Positions 19,540-28,951 of a stretch of 64,000 nucleotides of DNA are shown here, piece by piece (the stretch's first letter is position 1; the number at the start of each line of letters is the position of its first letter). The stretch covers positions 16,521 through 80,520 of the forward strand of contig CADACQ010000004.1 in the NCBI GenBank assembly GCA_902786465.1. Direction: 5' to 3'. A program made the position numbers and the translations under genes. Below the pieces are notes generated by a model, which worked only from the letters and a program-made list of their open reading frames with translations, was not told the origin of the DNA and did not search any database. This stretch comes from an uncultured Eubacteriales bacterium. Its GTDB lineage: Bacteria > Bacillota > Clostridia > Christensenellales > CAG-138.

Positions 19540-20676
19540 ATGAAGATCGTTCATCTATCCGACCTGCATCTGGGCAAGCGGGTCAACGAGTTCAGCATGC
19601 TGGAGGATCAGGCCTATATCCTTTCGTCGATCCTTCGGATCATCGATCAGGTCCAGCCTCAGGCGGTGATCGTGGCCGGGGACGTGTATGACAAGCCCGT
19701 GCCCCCCGCCGAGGCGGTGGAGCTCTTCGACGACTTTCTCTGGCGGCTGGCCCAGCGGAAGGTCCAGGTCTTCGTCATCAGCGGCAACCACGATTCCCCG
19801 GAGCGGATCGCCTTCGCCTCCCGGCTCATCGACAGCAGCGGCATCCACCTGTCCCCGGTCTATGGCGGGCAGGTGACGCCCATCACCCTCCAGGACGAGT
19901 ACGGCCCGGTCCGTTTCTATATGCTGCCCTTCGTGAAGCCCGCCCACGTGCGCCGATACTTCGAGGATGCCGAGATAAACTCCTATACAGACGCTCTGAA
20001 GACGGCCGTCGACGCCATGGCCATGGACAAGGAGCAGCGGAACGTTCTCGTCACCCACCAGTTCGTCACCGGCGCCGCCCGGTCCGAGTCGGAGGACATC
20101 TCCGTGGGCGGAGCGGACAACGTGGACGCTTCGGTGTTCGACGGCATCGACTACGTGGCCCTCGGCCATATCCACGGCCCCCAGAGCATCGGCTCCGACC
20201 GCATCCGCTATTCAGGCACGCCCCTCAAATACTCCTTCTCGGAGGCGAAGCACATAAAATCCGTCACCGTGGCCACCCTGGGCGAGAAGGGGAAGCTGAC
20301 GATGGAGACCGTGCCCCTGACGCCCCGGCACGACATGCGGGAGCTTCGGGGCTTCTACAGCGATCTCGTCACCCGAACAAACTACGAGGGCACCGCCACG
20401 GACGACTACCTGCACATCGTCCTCACCGACGAGGAGGATATCCCGGACGTGATGAGCCGGCTGCGGGTCATCTATCCCAATTTGATGAAGATCGACTACG
20501 ACAACCAGCGCACCCGCACCGGCGGTCAGATCACCGGCGCTGACGCTCCGGAGAAAAAGACGCCCCTGGAGCTGTTGTCAGCGTTCTACGAGCTGCAGAA
20601 CGGTCAGCCCATGAGCGAGGAGCAGACCCGGTACTCGAAGGCGCTCATCGAAAAGATCTGGGAGGAGAGAGCATGA
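19540..20676 (+). CDS. sbcD: Exonuclease SbcCD, nuclease subunit D
   Basis: The Mre11-type Mn2+ nuclease of the SbcCD complex, which processes hairpins and protein-blocked DNA ends. It has 378 residues. Phosphoesterase motifs appear in order: HLSDLHLGK, VAGDVYDKP, SGNHDSPER, THQF and GHIHGPQ. AGGAGG precedes ATG 19540. The stop overlaps the sbcC start (ATGA), so the two subunits are translationally coupled. Confidence 0.95.
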   Translation: MKIVHLSDLHLGKRVNEFSMLEDQAYILSSILRIIDQVQPQAVIVAGDVYDKPVPPAEAVELFDDFLWRLAQRKVQVFVISGNHDSPERIAFASRLIDSSGIHLSPVYGGQVTPITLQDEYGPVRFYMLPFVKPAHVRRYFEDAEINSYTDALKTAVDAMAMDKEQRNVLVTHQFVTGAARSESEDISVGGADNVDASVFDGIDYVALGHIHGPQSIGSDRIRYSGTPLKYSFSEAKHIKSVTVATLGEKGKLTMETVPLTPRHDMRELRGFYSDLVTRTNYEGTATDDYLHIVLTDEEDIPDVMSRLRVIYPNLMKIDYDNQRTRTGGQITGADAPEKKTPLELLSAFYELQNGQPMSEEQTRYSKALIEKIWEERA

Positions 20677-23438
20677 GACCGATCCGACTCACCATGTCCG
20701 CCTTCGGGCCCTACGCGGGGCGGACCGTCATCGACTTCGACAAGCTGGGCCAAAGCGGCCTGTATCTTATCACCGGGGACACCGGCGCCGGCAAGACCAC
20801 CATCTTCGACGCCATCACCTTCGCCCTGTTCGGGGAAGCCAGCGGCGAGAACCGGGCCCCTTCCATGATGCGCTCCAAGTACGCCGCGCCGGAGACTCCC
20901 ACGGAGGTGGAGCTCGTCTTCGCCTACGGGGGCAAGCGGTATACCATTCGGCGCAATCCGGAGTACGAGCGGTTGAAGAGCCGGGGCACGGGCACCACCA
21001 CCCAGCTTCAAAGCGCAGAACTCCGGTACCCGGACGGCCGGATCGTCACTAAACGGTCGGAGGTGGACGAAGCCGTCCGCGCCATATTGGGTGTGGACAG
21101 GAACCAGTTCTCCCAGATCGCCATGATCGCCCAGGGGGACTTTATGAAGCTCCTGCTGGCGGACACCAAGGACCGGCAGGCCATCTTCCGGGAGATCTTC
21201 CAGACCCGGTACTTCATGGAGCTCCAGGAGCAGATGAAATCGGCCTACGGGAGCCTGCGAAACGAATATGAGCGGACCAACGCCAGCCTGTTCCAGTATC
21301 TGGACGGCGTTACGGCGGACGAGGATTCGGCCCTGTTCGCGAATATCACGAAGATCAAGGACAGGACGCTGCCCTTTTCCGATTCCTTCGACATCGTCCG
21401 GGCCCTCATCGAGCTGGATGAACAGACCCTGACCCGGGAGGGGACAATGGAGGAGGCTTTGGAGCAGCGCCTCATCCAGGTGAACGCCGCCCTGGGCAAG
21501 GCCGACGCAAGGGAACGGACCGAACAAGCCCTCCAAGCGGCTGAGAAAGAGTACGAGGCTGCCAGCGCGGAGCTGGCGGAACGGGACGACGCCCGGCAGA
21601 AAGCCAAGGCGGAGGAGCCCAGGATCGAGGGGCTGAAAACCCAGATCCACGCCCTGGAAGCCCAGCTTCCCGACTACGACGCCCGGGAGGACAAGCTGAC
21701 GCTTCTGCATACGAAGCAGCGGGAGCAGACCGCTGTGGCCCAGAAGAAGGAGAAAGCGGCGGCGGACCTGGCGGCCGTCACGGCCAAGCTGGGGACCCTG
21801 AAGGCGGAGCGTGCCGACCTGGAGGATGCGGGACGGCAGAGGGAGAAGCTGCTGGCCGAGAAACGGGACGGGGAAGGGAAGCTGTCCGAACTCAACAAGC
21901 TCAAGACACTTTTGGACGAGAGGATCGTTTTGGATCGAGCCTGCGCCGCCGCTCAGCAGACCTATCGGCAGGCCCAGGCGGCGGCCGAAGAGGCCCAGGC
22001 GGTCTACGAGCGCATGAATCGGGCGTTCCTGGACGAGCAGGCCGGCATCCTGGCGACCACCCTTCGGGAGGATACGCCCTGCCCCGTGTGCGGTTCCCGA
22101 CATCATCCCAGCCCGGCCAGCTTGTCCGTCGACGCACCGGCGGAGAAGGACGTGGAGCGGGCGGCCAGGGACGCGGAGCGGGCCAAGAAGGCCGCCGCCA
22201 GCGAGAGCAAGACGGCCGGAGAGCTCCACGGCAGGGCCGAAGCCATGAAGGCGGAAGTCGTGGGCCTGACGGTGGAGCTGCTGGGGGAAAAGGACCCGGA
22301 TCGCGCCGCCTCCGCGCTCGTCCGACAGGACAGGGAACTGCGGCAGCGGCTGCGGGACCTGTCGGCTGCCATCGTCGCCGAGGAACGGAACCTGGAACGG
22401 AAAACGGCCCTGGATGCCCAGATCCCCCAGGCGGAAGAAGCCCAGGTGGGGCTGGTTCGGACCATCCAGGGGGCGGAGGTGGCTTCGGCCACCCTTGCCG
22501 CCCAGATCGAGGAAGCGGGATCGGCCGTCAGGGAACTGGGCGCCAAGCTCCTCTATGGGAGCAAGACGGAGGCCCTGCAGGCCCGGGATCGTCTCGCCGG
22601 GGAGCAGCGGCGGCTCGAATCGGCCATAGCGGCCACGGAATCCCAGTATCAGGCCTGCGCCCAGCGATCGTCCGGGGCCCAGGGCAAGATCCAGTCCCTC
22701 CAGGAGCAGCTCAGCCATGAGGAGCCGGTGGATAAGGCGGCCCTGTTCCAGCAACAGTCCGACCTCCTGGCCCGGCGGAAAGCTCTGGCGGACCGGCAGA
22801 AGGCGCTCCACGCCCGTTTGAGCGCCAACAAGAGGGCCCTGGGGCATATGACCGAAAAGGCGGCGGAGCTGGAAGCTTTGGAGCGGCGGCTCACCTCCCT
22901 GAAGGCCCTGTCCAACACCGTCAACGGGAACCTGACCGGCAAGGAAAAGGTCATGCTGGAGACCTACGTGCAGATGACCTACTTCGATCGGATCATCGCT
23001 CGGGCCAACACCCGGCTCATGGTCATGTCCGGGGGCCAGTACGAGCTCAAGCGCCGCATGGAGGCGGAGAACAAGACCTCCAAAAGCGGCCTGGAACTGG
23101 ACGTGAAGGATTATTACAACGGCACCACCCGCAGCGTCAAGACCCTGTCCGGCGGGGAATCCTTCAAGGCGTCCCTGTCCCTGGCCCTGGGGCTGTCGGA
23201 CGAGATCCAGAGCATGGCCGGGGGCATCCGCCTGGACACCATGTTCGTGGACGAGGGCTTCGGCTCCCTGGACGAGGAATCCCTGCGGCAGGCCATGAAG
23301 GCCCTGTCCGCTCTGACCGAGAGCAACCGGCTGGTGGGCATCATCTCCCATGTGGCCGAGCTGAAGGACAGGATCGACCGGCAGATCGTGGTGAAGAAGG
23401 ACAAGAGCGGCGGCAGCCGGGTGGAGATCGTCGTATAA
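20673..23438 (+). CDS. sbcC: Exonuclease SbcCD, ATPase subunit C
   Basis: A Rad50-type SMC-like ATPase partner of SbcD. It has 921 residues, somewhat shorter than many homologues (about 1,000-1,050), with the difference in the coiled coil. The N-terminal Walker A is GDTGAGKTT; long charged coiled-coil arms flank a zinc hook (PCPVCGS, encoded near 22080); the C-terminal signature LSGGESFKASLSLALG and Walker B TMFVDEGFGSLDEE are intact. It starts within the sbcD stop. Confidence 0.95.
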   Translation: MRPIRLTMSAFGPYAGRTVIDFDKLGQSGLYLITGDTGAGKTTIFDAITFALFGEASGENRAPSMMRSKYAAPETPTEVELVFAYGGKRYTIRRNPEYERLKSRGTGTTTQLQSAELRYPDGRIVTKRSEVDEAVRAILGVDRNQFSQIAMIAQGDFMKLLLADTKDRQAIFREIFQTRYFMELQEQMKSAYGSLRNEYERTNASLFQYLDGVTADEDSALFANITKIKDRTLPFSDSFDIVRALIELDEQTLTREGTMEEALEQRLIQVNAALGKADARERTEQALQAAEKEYEAASAELAERDDARQKAKAEEPRIEGLKTQIHALEAQLPDYDAREDKLTLLHTKQREQTAVAQKKEKAAADLAAVTAKLGTLKAERADLEDAGRQREKLLAEKRDGEGKLSELNKLKTLLDERIVLDRACAAAQQTYRQAQAAAEEAQAVYERMNRAFLDEQAGILATTLREDTPCPVCGSRHHPSPASLSVDAPAEKDVERAARDAERAKKAAASESKTAGELHGRAEAMKAEVVGLTVELLGEKDPDRAASALVRQDRELRQRLRDLSAAIVAEERNLERKTALDAQIPQAEEAQVGLVRTIQGAEVASATLAAQIEEAGSAVRELGAKLLYGSKTEALQARDRLAGEQRRLESAIAATESQYQACAQRSSGAQGKIQSLQEQLSHEEPVDKAALFQQQSDLLARRKALADRQKALHARLSANKRALGHMTEKAAELEALERRLTSLKALSNTVNGNLTGKEKVMLETYVQMTYFDRIIARANTRLMVMSGGQYELKRRMEAENKTSKSGLELDVKDYYNGTTRSVKTLSGGESFKASLSLALGLSDEIQSMAGGIRLDTMFVDEGFGSLDEESLRQAMKALSALTESNRLVGIISHVAELKDRIDRQIVVKKDKSGGSRVEIVV

Positions 23439-23465
23439 AATCATCGAACATTGGAGGGAAACGAG

Positions 23466-23918
23466 ATGAAAACTTTGGTGGCGTATTTCAGCGCTCAGGG
23501 GACCACGGCGGCCCTGGCGAAGGCGTTGGCGGAGAAGGTAGGGGCGGACCTGTTCGAGATCAAGCCCGTGACGCCCTACACAGCGGCGGATATCCGCTGG
23601 ACCAACCCCCTGGCCCGGTGCAACCGGGAGAAGATCGGCAAGAAGGACGTGCCTGTGGCGGGCACCGTGGCGGACTGGGAGAGCTATGATCTCGTGTATC
23701 TGGGCTTCCCCATCTGGTACTACGGCGCGCCTAACGTGGTGAACACCTTCTGCCAGAGCTATAGCTGGGAGGGGAAGCAGGCAGTGCTTTTCGCCACCTC
23801 CGGCGGCAGCGACATCGGCCGCACCGCCGAGAAGCTCCAGCCCTACATGCCCGGAGCCAAGATCCTGAAGGCCCGGGTCCTGAAGGGTGCAGAGGGGCTG
23901 GACGAGCTGCTCGGCTGA
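23466..23918 (+). CDS. Flavodoxin
   Basis: A 150-residue single-domain FMN protein. The phosphate-binding loop near the N-terminus is FSAQGTTAALA, and the aromatic isoalloxazine loop appears as FPIWYYGAPN. It acts as a low-potential electron carrier or quinone-reductase-like protein. ATG 23466 follows GGAGGG; an earlier in-frame TTG at 23451 would overlap that site. It lies 27 bases after sbcC and may be read through from it. Its physiological partner is unknown. Confidence 0.85.
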   Translation: MKTLVAYFSAQGTTAALAKALAEKVGADLFEIKPVTPYTAADIRWTNPLARCNREKIGKKDVPVAGTVADWESYDLVYLGFPIWYYGAPNVVNTFCQSYSWEGKQAVLFATSGGSDIGRTAEKLQPYMPGAKILKARVLKGAEGLDELLG

Positions 23919-23926
23919 GGCAGCCC

Positions 23927-23955
23927 TTCCGTAAGCAAACGCGGTATGGTATACT
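23927..23955 (+). promoter_or_regulatory. Promoter for the DUF1653 gene
   Basis: TTCCGT (23927-23932), a 17-base spacer ending in TATGG, then TATACT (23950-23955), 33 bases before the start codon. Confidence 0.55.
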
Positions 23956-23987
23956 GAATCATACAGGATACGCCGGGAGGTACGGAC

Positions 23988-24227
23988 ATGACCTACGAGG
24001 AAGCGAAAGAGACCATACGGCCGGGCCGATACCGCCATTTCAAGGGCGGGGAATACGAGGTGCTGGGCGTCGCCCGGCATTCGGAAGACGAGTCGCCCAT
24101 GGTGGTCTATCGGCCGCTGTACAACGACTCCGGCCTCTGGGTCCGGCCTGCGGACATGTGGAACGAAACCGTGGTCCAGGACGGAAGGACCTATACCCGC
24201 TTTGTGCGGGTGGAGGAGCAGGACTGA
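23988..24227 (+). CDS. DUF1653 domain protein
   Basis: A 79-residue cytoplasmic protein matching DUF1653 (GRYRHFKGGEYEVLGVARHS, VVYRPLYND, LWVRP), a small beta-rich domain of unknown function widespread in bacteria. GGGAGG precedes ATG 23988. It stands 24 bases ahead of the YdcF-like gene, so the two may share a transcript. Confidence 0.85.
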   Translation: MTYEEAKETIRPGRYRHFKGGEYEVLGVARHSEDESPMVVYRPLYNDSGLWVRPADMWNETVVQDGRTYTRFVRVEEQD

Positions 24228-24251
24228 CCTTTTGCCGGGGAGGAGGACGAA

Positions 24252-25283
24252 ATGAAGCGCACGACATGCTGGCTGCTGGTGGGGACGGTGCTCCTGTCCC
24301 TGTGCTGCTGCGCGCCTGCCGTGCCCGCGTCCGCTGAACTGACGCCGGAGCAAACGCCCTCGGCGCCTACGGCAGCGGCCCTGACCCCGGCGCCTACGGC
24401 CATCCCCACGCCTTCGCCGACGCCCATTCCCACCCCCACCGCCACCCCGGTCCCCACGGACACCCCGGAACCCACGCCGCCCCCCACGCCTACGCCGGAG
24501 CCGCGGCCCTTGGTGGAGATCGTGGAGGAGATGGCCGTCTACTATGCTAGGGACGGGGAGAAGGCTCTGGGGAAAGTGGAGGAGCTGCTGGGCGAGATGG
24601 CGGCCGCCTACCCGGACGACGCGCAAAGGTGGGCGAAGATCATGGACCGGTGGCGGACGCTGGACGAGCGGATCGCCGTCAATATCGGCGTGCTGCCGGA
24701 CGGGCTGCCGGACACCGACGAGCTGTGCATCGTGGTCCTGGGGTACAAGCTCAAATCCAACGGTTCCATGCAGAAACACCTGCGGGATCGGTTGAACGTG
24801 GCCCTCAAGTGTGCGAAGAAGTATCCCAACGCCTACGTCCTCTGCACCGGCGGCGGCACCGCTTCCAAGAAGAAGAGCGCCACGGAGGCGGGGCAGATGT
24901 CCTCCTGGCTGAAGAAGAAGGGCGTGAGCAAGCAGCGGGTCCTGGTGGAGAAGGCCTCCCGGACCACGGCCCAAAACGCCCGGCTCAGCCTGGAGATGCT
25001 GTGCAGGGATCATCCCGAGATCAAGTATATCGCCATCGTCTCCGGCGACTATCATATCAAGGCGGCCACCCTGTTCTTCGAGGCGGAGGCCATCCTGCGG
25101 ACGGCGCCGGGGGACGAGCCCGCCATCACGGTGATCGCCAACGCCGCCTGCAGGACCTCCAATCAGGATCAGTCCGCCCGATACCGGGCCGGCGGCCTCG
25201 TCGAGCTGGCGGGGAACAGCAAGGCTGCCAGCGACCTCACTCACGACCGCTACGACATGAAGAAGTATCCGCCCCTGCCCTAA
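24252..25283 (+). CDS. YdcF-like (DUF218) protein with signal peptide and Pro/Thr linker
   Basis: A 343-residue protein. A signal peptide with a CCC cluster (LSLCCCAP, possibly a lipobox) is followed by about 60 residues of Thr-Pro-rich linker, a helical segment (about 85-145), and a DUF218/YdcF domain with IVVLGYKLKSNGSMQ, CTGGG, EKASRTTAQNARLS and IVSGDYHIKAA. YdcF-like domains are proposed to act on envelope or vancomycin-sensitivity functions, but no reaction is established. The linker is like that of the SpoIID protein at 56061, suggesting both are tethered outside the membrane. GGGGAGGAGG precedes the start. Confidence 0.8.
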   Translation: MKRTTCWLLVGTVLLSLCCCAPAVPASAELTPEQTPSAPTAAALTPAPTAIPTPSPTPIPTPTATPVPTDTPEPTPPPTPTPEPRPLVEIVEEMAVYYARDGEKALGKVEELLGEMAAAYPDDAQRWAKIMDRWRTLDERIAVNIGVLPDGLPDTDELCIVVLGYKLKSNGSMQKHLRDRLNVALKCAKKYPNAYVLCTGGGTASKKKSATEAGQMSSWLKKKGVSKQRVLVEKASRTTAQNARLSLEMLCRDHPEIKYIAIVSGDYHIKAATLFFEAEAILRTAPGDEPAITVIANAACRTSNQDQSARYRAGGLVELAGNSKAASDLTHDRYDMKKYPPLP

Positions 25284-25311
25284 GGGCGGCGACATATAGG
25301 GACAGAACGAA

Positions 25312-26406
25312 ATGCGTTTTATCAGCGAGCATATCCTTCCGGGGGAAGTCCATTCTGACGACGTCCTGGCGGGCATCCCCCACGGCCGTGCCTCCGAGGC
25401 GTTGGTCCCGGGGTGCTTGGTCCTGGAGGGCGGGGCCTTTCGGGGCCTGTACACCCAGGGTTTTTTGGACGCCATGATGGAGAACGGGCTCAATCTGAGC
25501 TGCGTCATCGGCGTGTCCGCCGGAGCTTTGGCCGGGGTGAACTATGTATCAGGGCAGATCGGTCGATCCGCCCGCACGAACCTGGCCTACCGTCACGACA
25601 GCCGCTACATCGGGGCCAGGTCCCTGCTTCACAGCCACAGCATCCTGGACGTGGGCTTTCTCACGGAGGAGCGGGGTGTGCTGGAACCTCTGGATCGGGC
25701 TCGGTTCGACCGGCCGGAACAGCGGTATGTGGCCGTGGCCACCGACTGTGAGACGGGGGAGGCGACCTACTTTGAAAAGGGGAAGTGCGGCGACATCCTG
25801 CTGGCCGCCCGGGCCTCCGCCACCATGCCCTTCATCTCCCCGGTGGTCATGATCGAGGGGACCCCCTATCTGGACGGGGGCTGCGCCTGCGCCATCCCCT
25901 ATAAATGGGCCATGGAGGAGGGCTTTGAAAAGATCCTGGTCCTGCGCACCCGGGAGCTTGCTTTCCGGGACAGGGGGCGGGTGCGCCGCCGGGCGGACGC
26001 TCTGGCCGAGGGTTATGTGAAGCGGAAGCTTCCCGGCGCCGGACGGATCTACCGGGCCTATCCCGCCGTGGCGGAACGGCTGGTCCGCCGGGAGCAGAGC
26101 GCGGTGAACCGGATCTATCGGGACTATCCGGCCCTGGCGACGGCCCTGACGGACGGGCCTAGGCGGTACAACCGGCAGTGCGACGAGCTCCAGCGGCTCC
26201 ATGAACAGGGGCGGCTGTTGCAGATATGCCCCTCAAAGCCCATCGAGGTGGGCATCATCGAAGGGGACGTAAACAAGCTTCGGGACCTGTACTTCCTGGG
26301 CCGGGCAGACTGTCTGGAACGGCTGCCCCTCCTGCGGCGGTACCTGGGGCTGAAGGATACGAACGAACGAATATACACAGGGGGAAGCGACCATGGAAGT
26401 CTATGA
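25312..26406 (+). CDS. Patatin-like phospholipase
   Basis: A 364-residue cytosolic serine hydrolase of the patatin/RssA type. The oxyanion loop is LEGGAFRGLYTQG, the nucleophile elbow is GVSAG (Ser69), and the catalytic aspartate lies in YLDGGC (D188), giving the Ser-Asp dyad. No signal peptide is visible. It probably hydrolyses acyl esters of membrane lipids; the substrate is unknown. Its last 14 bases overlap the start of the GH3 gene, implying coupled translation. Confidence 0.88.
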   Translation: MRFISEHILPGEVHSDDVLAGIPHGRASEALVPGCLVLEGGAFRGLYTQGFLDAMMENGLNLSCVIGVSAGALAGVNYVSGQIGRSARTNLAYRHDSRYIGARSLLHSHSILDVGFLTEERGVLEPLDRARFDRPEQRYVAVATDCETGEATYFEKGKCGDILLAARASATMPFISPVVMIEGTPYLDGGCACAIPYKWAMEEGFEKILVLRTRELAFRDRGRVRRRADALAEGYVKRKLPGAGRIYRAYPAVAERLVRREQSAVNRIYRDYPALATALTDGPRRYNRQCDELQRLHEQGRLLQICPSKPIEVGIIEGDVNKLRDLYFLGRADCLERLPLLRRYLGLKDTNERIYTGGSDHGSL

Positions 26407-28825
26407 ACGGGAACATCTGGACATGCTGCGGGGGCATCTTGGCGACTGCGCGGTGCTGCTCAAGAGCGACGGGGCCTTTCCTCTGGCGGGACCGGGGCCC
26501 ATCGCGGCCTACGGCAACGGGGTGCGCCGGACCGTCAAGGGCGGCACCGGCTCCGGGGAGGTGAACTCCCGGTCCTTCGTGACCGTGGAACAGGGGCTTC
26601 GGGAGGCGGGCTTCACCCTGACCACCGGGGCGTGGCTGGACGGGTATGACCAGGCCTACGCCAGGGCGAAGAAAGGTTTTTTGGAGCGGCTCAAGGCGGA
26701 GGCCAGGGCCCATCATACCAACGTGATCGCCTACGGCATGGGCAAATCCATGCCGGAGCCGGAGTACGATCTGCCCCTCGGGGAGGAGGGGGACGCGGCC
26801 ATCTACGTCCTTTCCCGCAACTCCGGCGAGGGGAGCGACCGGGACCCTGTGCCCGGGGACATTTTGCTGACGGCGGCGGAGATCCGGGACATCCTGACGC
26901 TGGATAAGAAGTTCGACCGGTTCATGCTGGTGCTGAACGTGGGCGGGCCCGTGGACCTGGGCCCGGTCATGGAGGTGCGGAACATCCTCGTCCTCTCCCA
27001 GCTGGGGGTGGAGACGGGGGCGGCCCTGGCGGATATCCTGCTGGGGAAGGCCAACCCCTCCGGCAAGCTCACCACCACCTGGGCCCGGTGGGCGGACTAC
27101 CCCACCGTGGGAGACTTCGGGGACCACGACGACACCCTGTACAGGGAGGGCGTCTACGTGGGCTACCGGTACTTCGAAGCGGCGGGGAAGGAGCCCCTGT
27201 TCCCCTTCGGGTACGGCCTTTCCTATACCACCTTCGAGCTGACGCCGGAGGAGACCCTTTTGGACGGCAGCGCCGTGACCTGCCGGGTGCGGGTGAGGAA
27301 CACCGGATCGAGGCCCGGCCGGGAGGTGGTACAGATCTATGTGAGCGCCCCCGACGGGCGGATCGACCGGCCCCGGCAGGAGCTGGCCGCCTTCGCCAAG
27401 ACCGGGCTGCTGCAGCCCGGGGCGGAGGAAATAGTGGAGGCCGCCTTCGACCTTCGGGATTGCGGGACCTACGACATGGCCCTGTCCGCCTACGTGCTTT
27501 TGGCGGGGGACTACGTGCTGAACGTGGGGAACGGCAGCGATTCCGCTGCTCCGGCAGCCATCTTGCGGCTGAATGAGGAGCGGATCGTCCTCCAGGCCAA
27601 GCGCTGCCTGGGGGAGCCGGGCTTCGAGGACTGGAAGCCTGAACCGCAGGAGCGGGCGGCTTTGCCCGAGGACCTGCCGGTGCTGACGGTCGGGGATATG
27701 GAGACCGGGACCGTGCCCGAAGCCCGGGCCTATCCCATCGAGGACAGCCTGCGCGGCGTCCCCGACCAGCAGCTGGTCTACGCCAACGTGGGGGCCTTCG
27801 CGCCCGGCATCAGCGCCATTCTGCCCATCGGCGACTCCGGCGTCCACGTGGCCGGAGCGGCGGGGGAGACCACGTCGAAGCTCAAGGATGCGGGCATCCC
27901 GCCCCTCATCATGGCGGACGGGCCCGCGGGGCTCAGACTGTCCAAACTATTCTATCGGGACAGGCAGGGCGGCGCCCACGCCGTGGAGCACAGCGTGGTG
28001 CCCGAGAGCATGACGGAGCTGATGGGCCCGGTGGTGAAGTTCGCGGTGGGCCTGTTTACGGGCGGGAAGAAGCCCCCCAAGGGCGCTAAGATCGAGGAGC
28101 AGTACTGCACCGCCATCCCCATCGGCACCGCCGTCGCCCAAAGCTGGGACGTGGATTTCGCCCGTCTGTGCGGCGATATCGTGGGGGACGAGATGGAGCG
28201 CTTCGGGGTACACCTGTGGCTGGCCCCGGCCCTGAACATCCATCGGTCCATCCGCTGCGGAAGAAACTTCGAATACTTCTCCGAGGACCCGCTGATCGGC
28301 GGCAAGATGGCCGCGGCCCTGACCCGGGGCGTCCAGGCCCATCCCGGCCGGGGCACCACCGTCAAGCACTACGCCGCCAACAACCAGGAGTACAACCGGT
28401 ACGGCAGCAACAGCCGCGCCTCCGAGCGGGCGTTCCGGGAGATCTATTTGAAAGGCTTCGGCATCGCCGTCCGGGAGAGCCAGCCCAAGGCCCTCATGAC
28501 CTCCTACAACCTGATCAACGGCGTCCACACCGCCCAGCGCCGGGATCTCATAGAGGACATCCTCCGGTGCGAATACGGCTTCGAAGGCATCGTCATGACG
28601 GACTGGGTCCTGGGCCTTATGAACAGCAAGACCAACAAGCACCCTGCCGTACAGCCCCGCATGGTGGCGGCGGCGGGCGGGGACCTGTTCATGCCCGGCT
28701 GCCAGGGGGACTACAAGGACATCCTGGCGGGCCTCGAATCCGGCGACCTCTCCCGGGAGCAGCTGCTTATCAACGTCTCCCGGCTCTATCGCCTGGCCCG
28801 GGAGCTGACGGGGGATAGGGACTAA
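26393..28825 (+). CDS. Glycoside hydrolase family 3, inverted domain order
   Basis: An 810-residue protein, probably a beta-glucosidase or related exo-glycosidase. The usual GH3 order is reversed. The C-terminal-type alpha/beta sandwich comes first (about residues 10-240, ending GKANPSGKLTTTWAR), then a fibronectin III-like domain (GYGLSYTTFEL, PRQELAAFAKT), then the TIM barrel (about 470-800) with KHYAANNQEYNR and the nucleophile region GIVMTDW. Rearranged GH3 enzymes are known from rumen bacteria such as Ruminococcus albus. No signal peptide is present, so it acts on imported oligosaccharides. AGGGGG precedes ATG 26393 inside the patatin gene. Confidence 0.9.
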   Translation: MEVYEREHLDMLRGHLGDCAVLLKSDGAFPLAGPGPIAAYGNGVRRTVKGGTGSGEVNSRSFVTVEQGLREAGFTLTTGAWLDGYDQAYARAKKGFLERLKAEARAHHTNVIAYGMGKSMPEPEYDLPLGEEGDAAIYVLSRNSGEGSDRDPVPGDILLTAAEIRDILTLDKKFDRFMLVLNVGGPVDLGPVMEVRNILVLSQLGVETGAALADILLGKANPSGKLTTTWARWADYPTVGDFGDHDDTLYREGVYVGYRYFEAAGKEPLFPFGYGLSYTTFELTPEETLLDGSAVTCRVRVRNTGSRPGREVVQIYVSAPDGRIDRPRQELAAFAKTGLLQPGAEEIVEAAFDLRDCGTYDMALSAYVLLAGDYVLNVGNGSDSAAPAAILRLNEERIVLQAKRCLGEPGFEDWKPEPQERAALPEDLPVLTVGDMETGTVPEARAYPIEDSLRGVPDQQLVYANVGAFAPGISAILPIGDSGVHVAGAAGETTSKLKDAGIPPLIMADGPAGLRLSKLFYRDRQGGAHAVEHSVVPESMTELMGPVVKFAVGLFTGGKKPPKGAKIEEQYCTAIPIGTAVAQSWDVDFARLCGDIVGDEMERFGVHLWLAPALNIHRSIRCGRNFEYFSEDPLIGGKMAAALTRGVQAHPGRGTTVKHYAANNQEYNRYGSNSRASERAFREIYLKGFGIAVRESQPKALMTSYNLINGVHTAQRRDLIEDILRCEYGFEGIVMTDWVLGLMNSKTNKHPAVQPRMVAAAGGDLFMPGCQGDYKDILAGLESGDLSREQLLINVSRLYRLARELTGDRD

Positions 28826-28837
28826 TCCTTCTCTTTT

Positions 28838-28927
28838 GCCGCTTTTTCTATTCAGTGAAAAGAAAAAGCGGTGGAAAAAGAAAAGCTTAAAATAATGGGA
28901 AGTACAGCGCAAGCCATACTTCCCATT
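28838..28927 (+). repeat. Dispersed hairpin element, copy B
   Basis: Hairpin 1 at 28838-28872 (GCCGCTTTTTCTATTC / GAAAAGAAAAAGCGGT, loop AGT), the tail GGAAAAAGAAAAGC, then hairpin 2 at 28894-28927 with an 11-bp stem. Hairpin 2 differs from that of copy F by four transitions in 35 bases. The third hairpin is missing or eroded by the end of the DUF4003 gene. It lies between convergent genes. Confidence 0.8.
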
Positions 28928-28951
28928 TATGTTCCTTTGAATGCCTTTTTA

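Noticed and set aside
20604-25508. Very long minus-strand open frame of 1,634 codons
   Set aside because: It is antisense to sbcC, flavodoxin, DUF1653 and YdcF genes with clear motifs; its translation is Gly/Arg/Leu-rich with no recognisable domain, a known artefact of high G+C codon bias.
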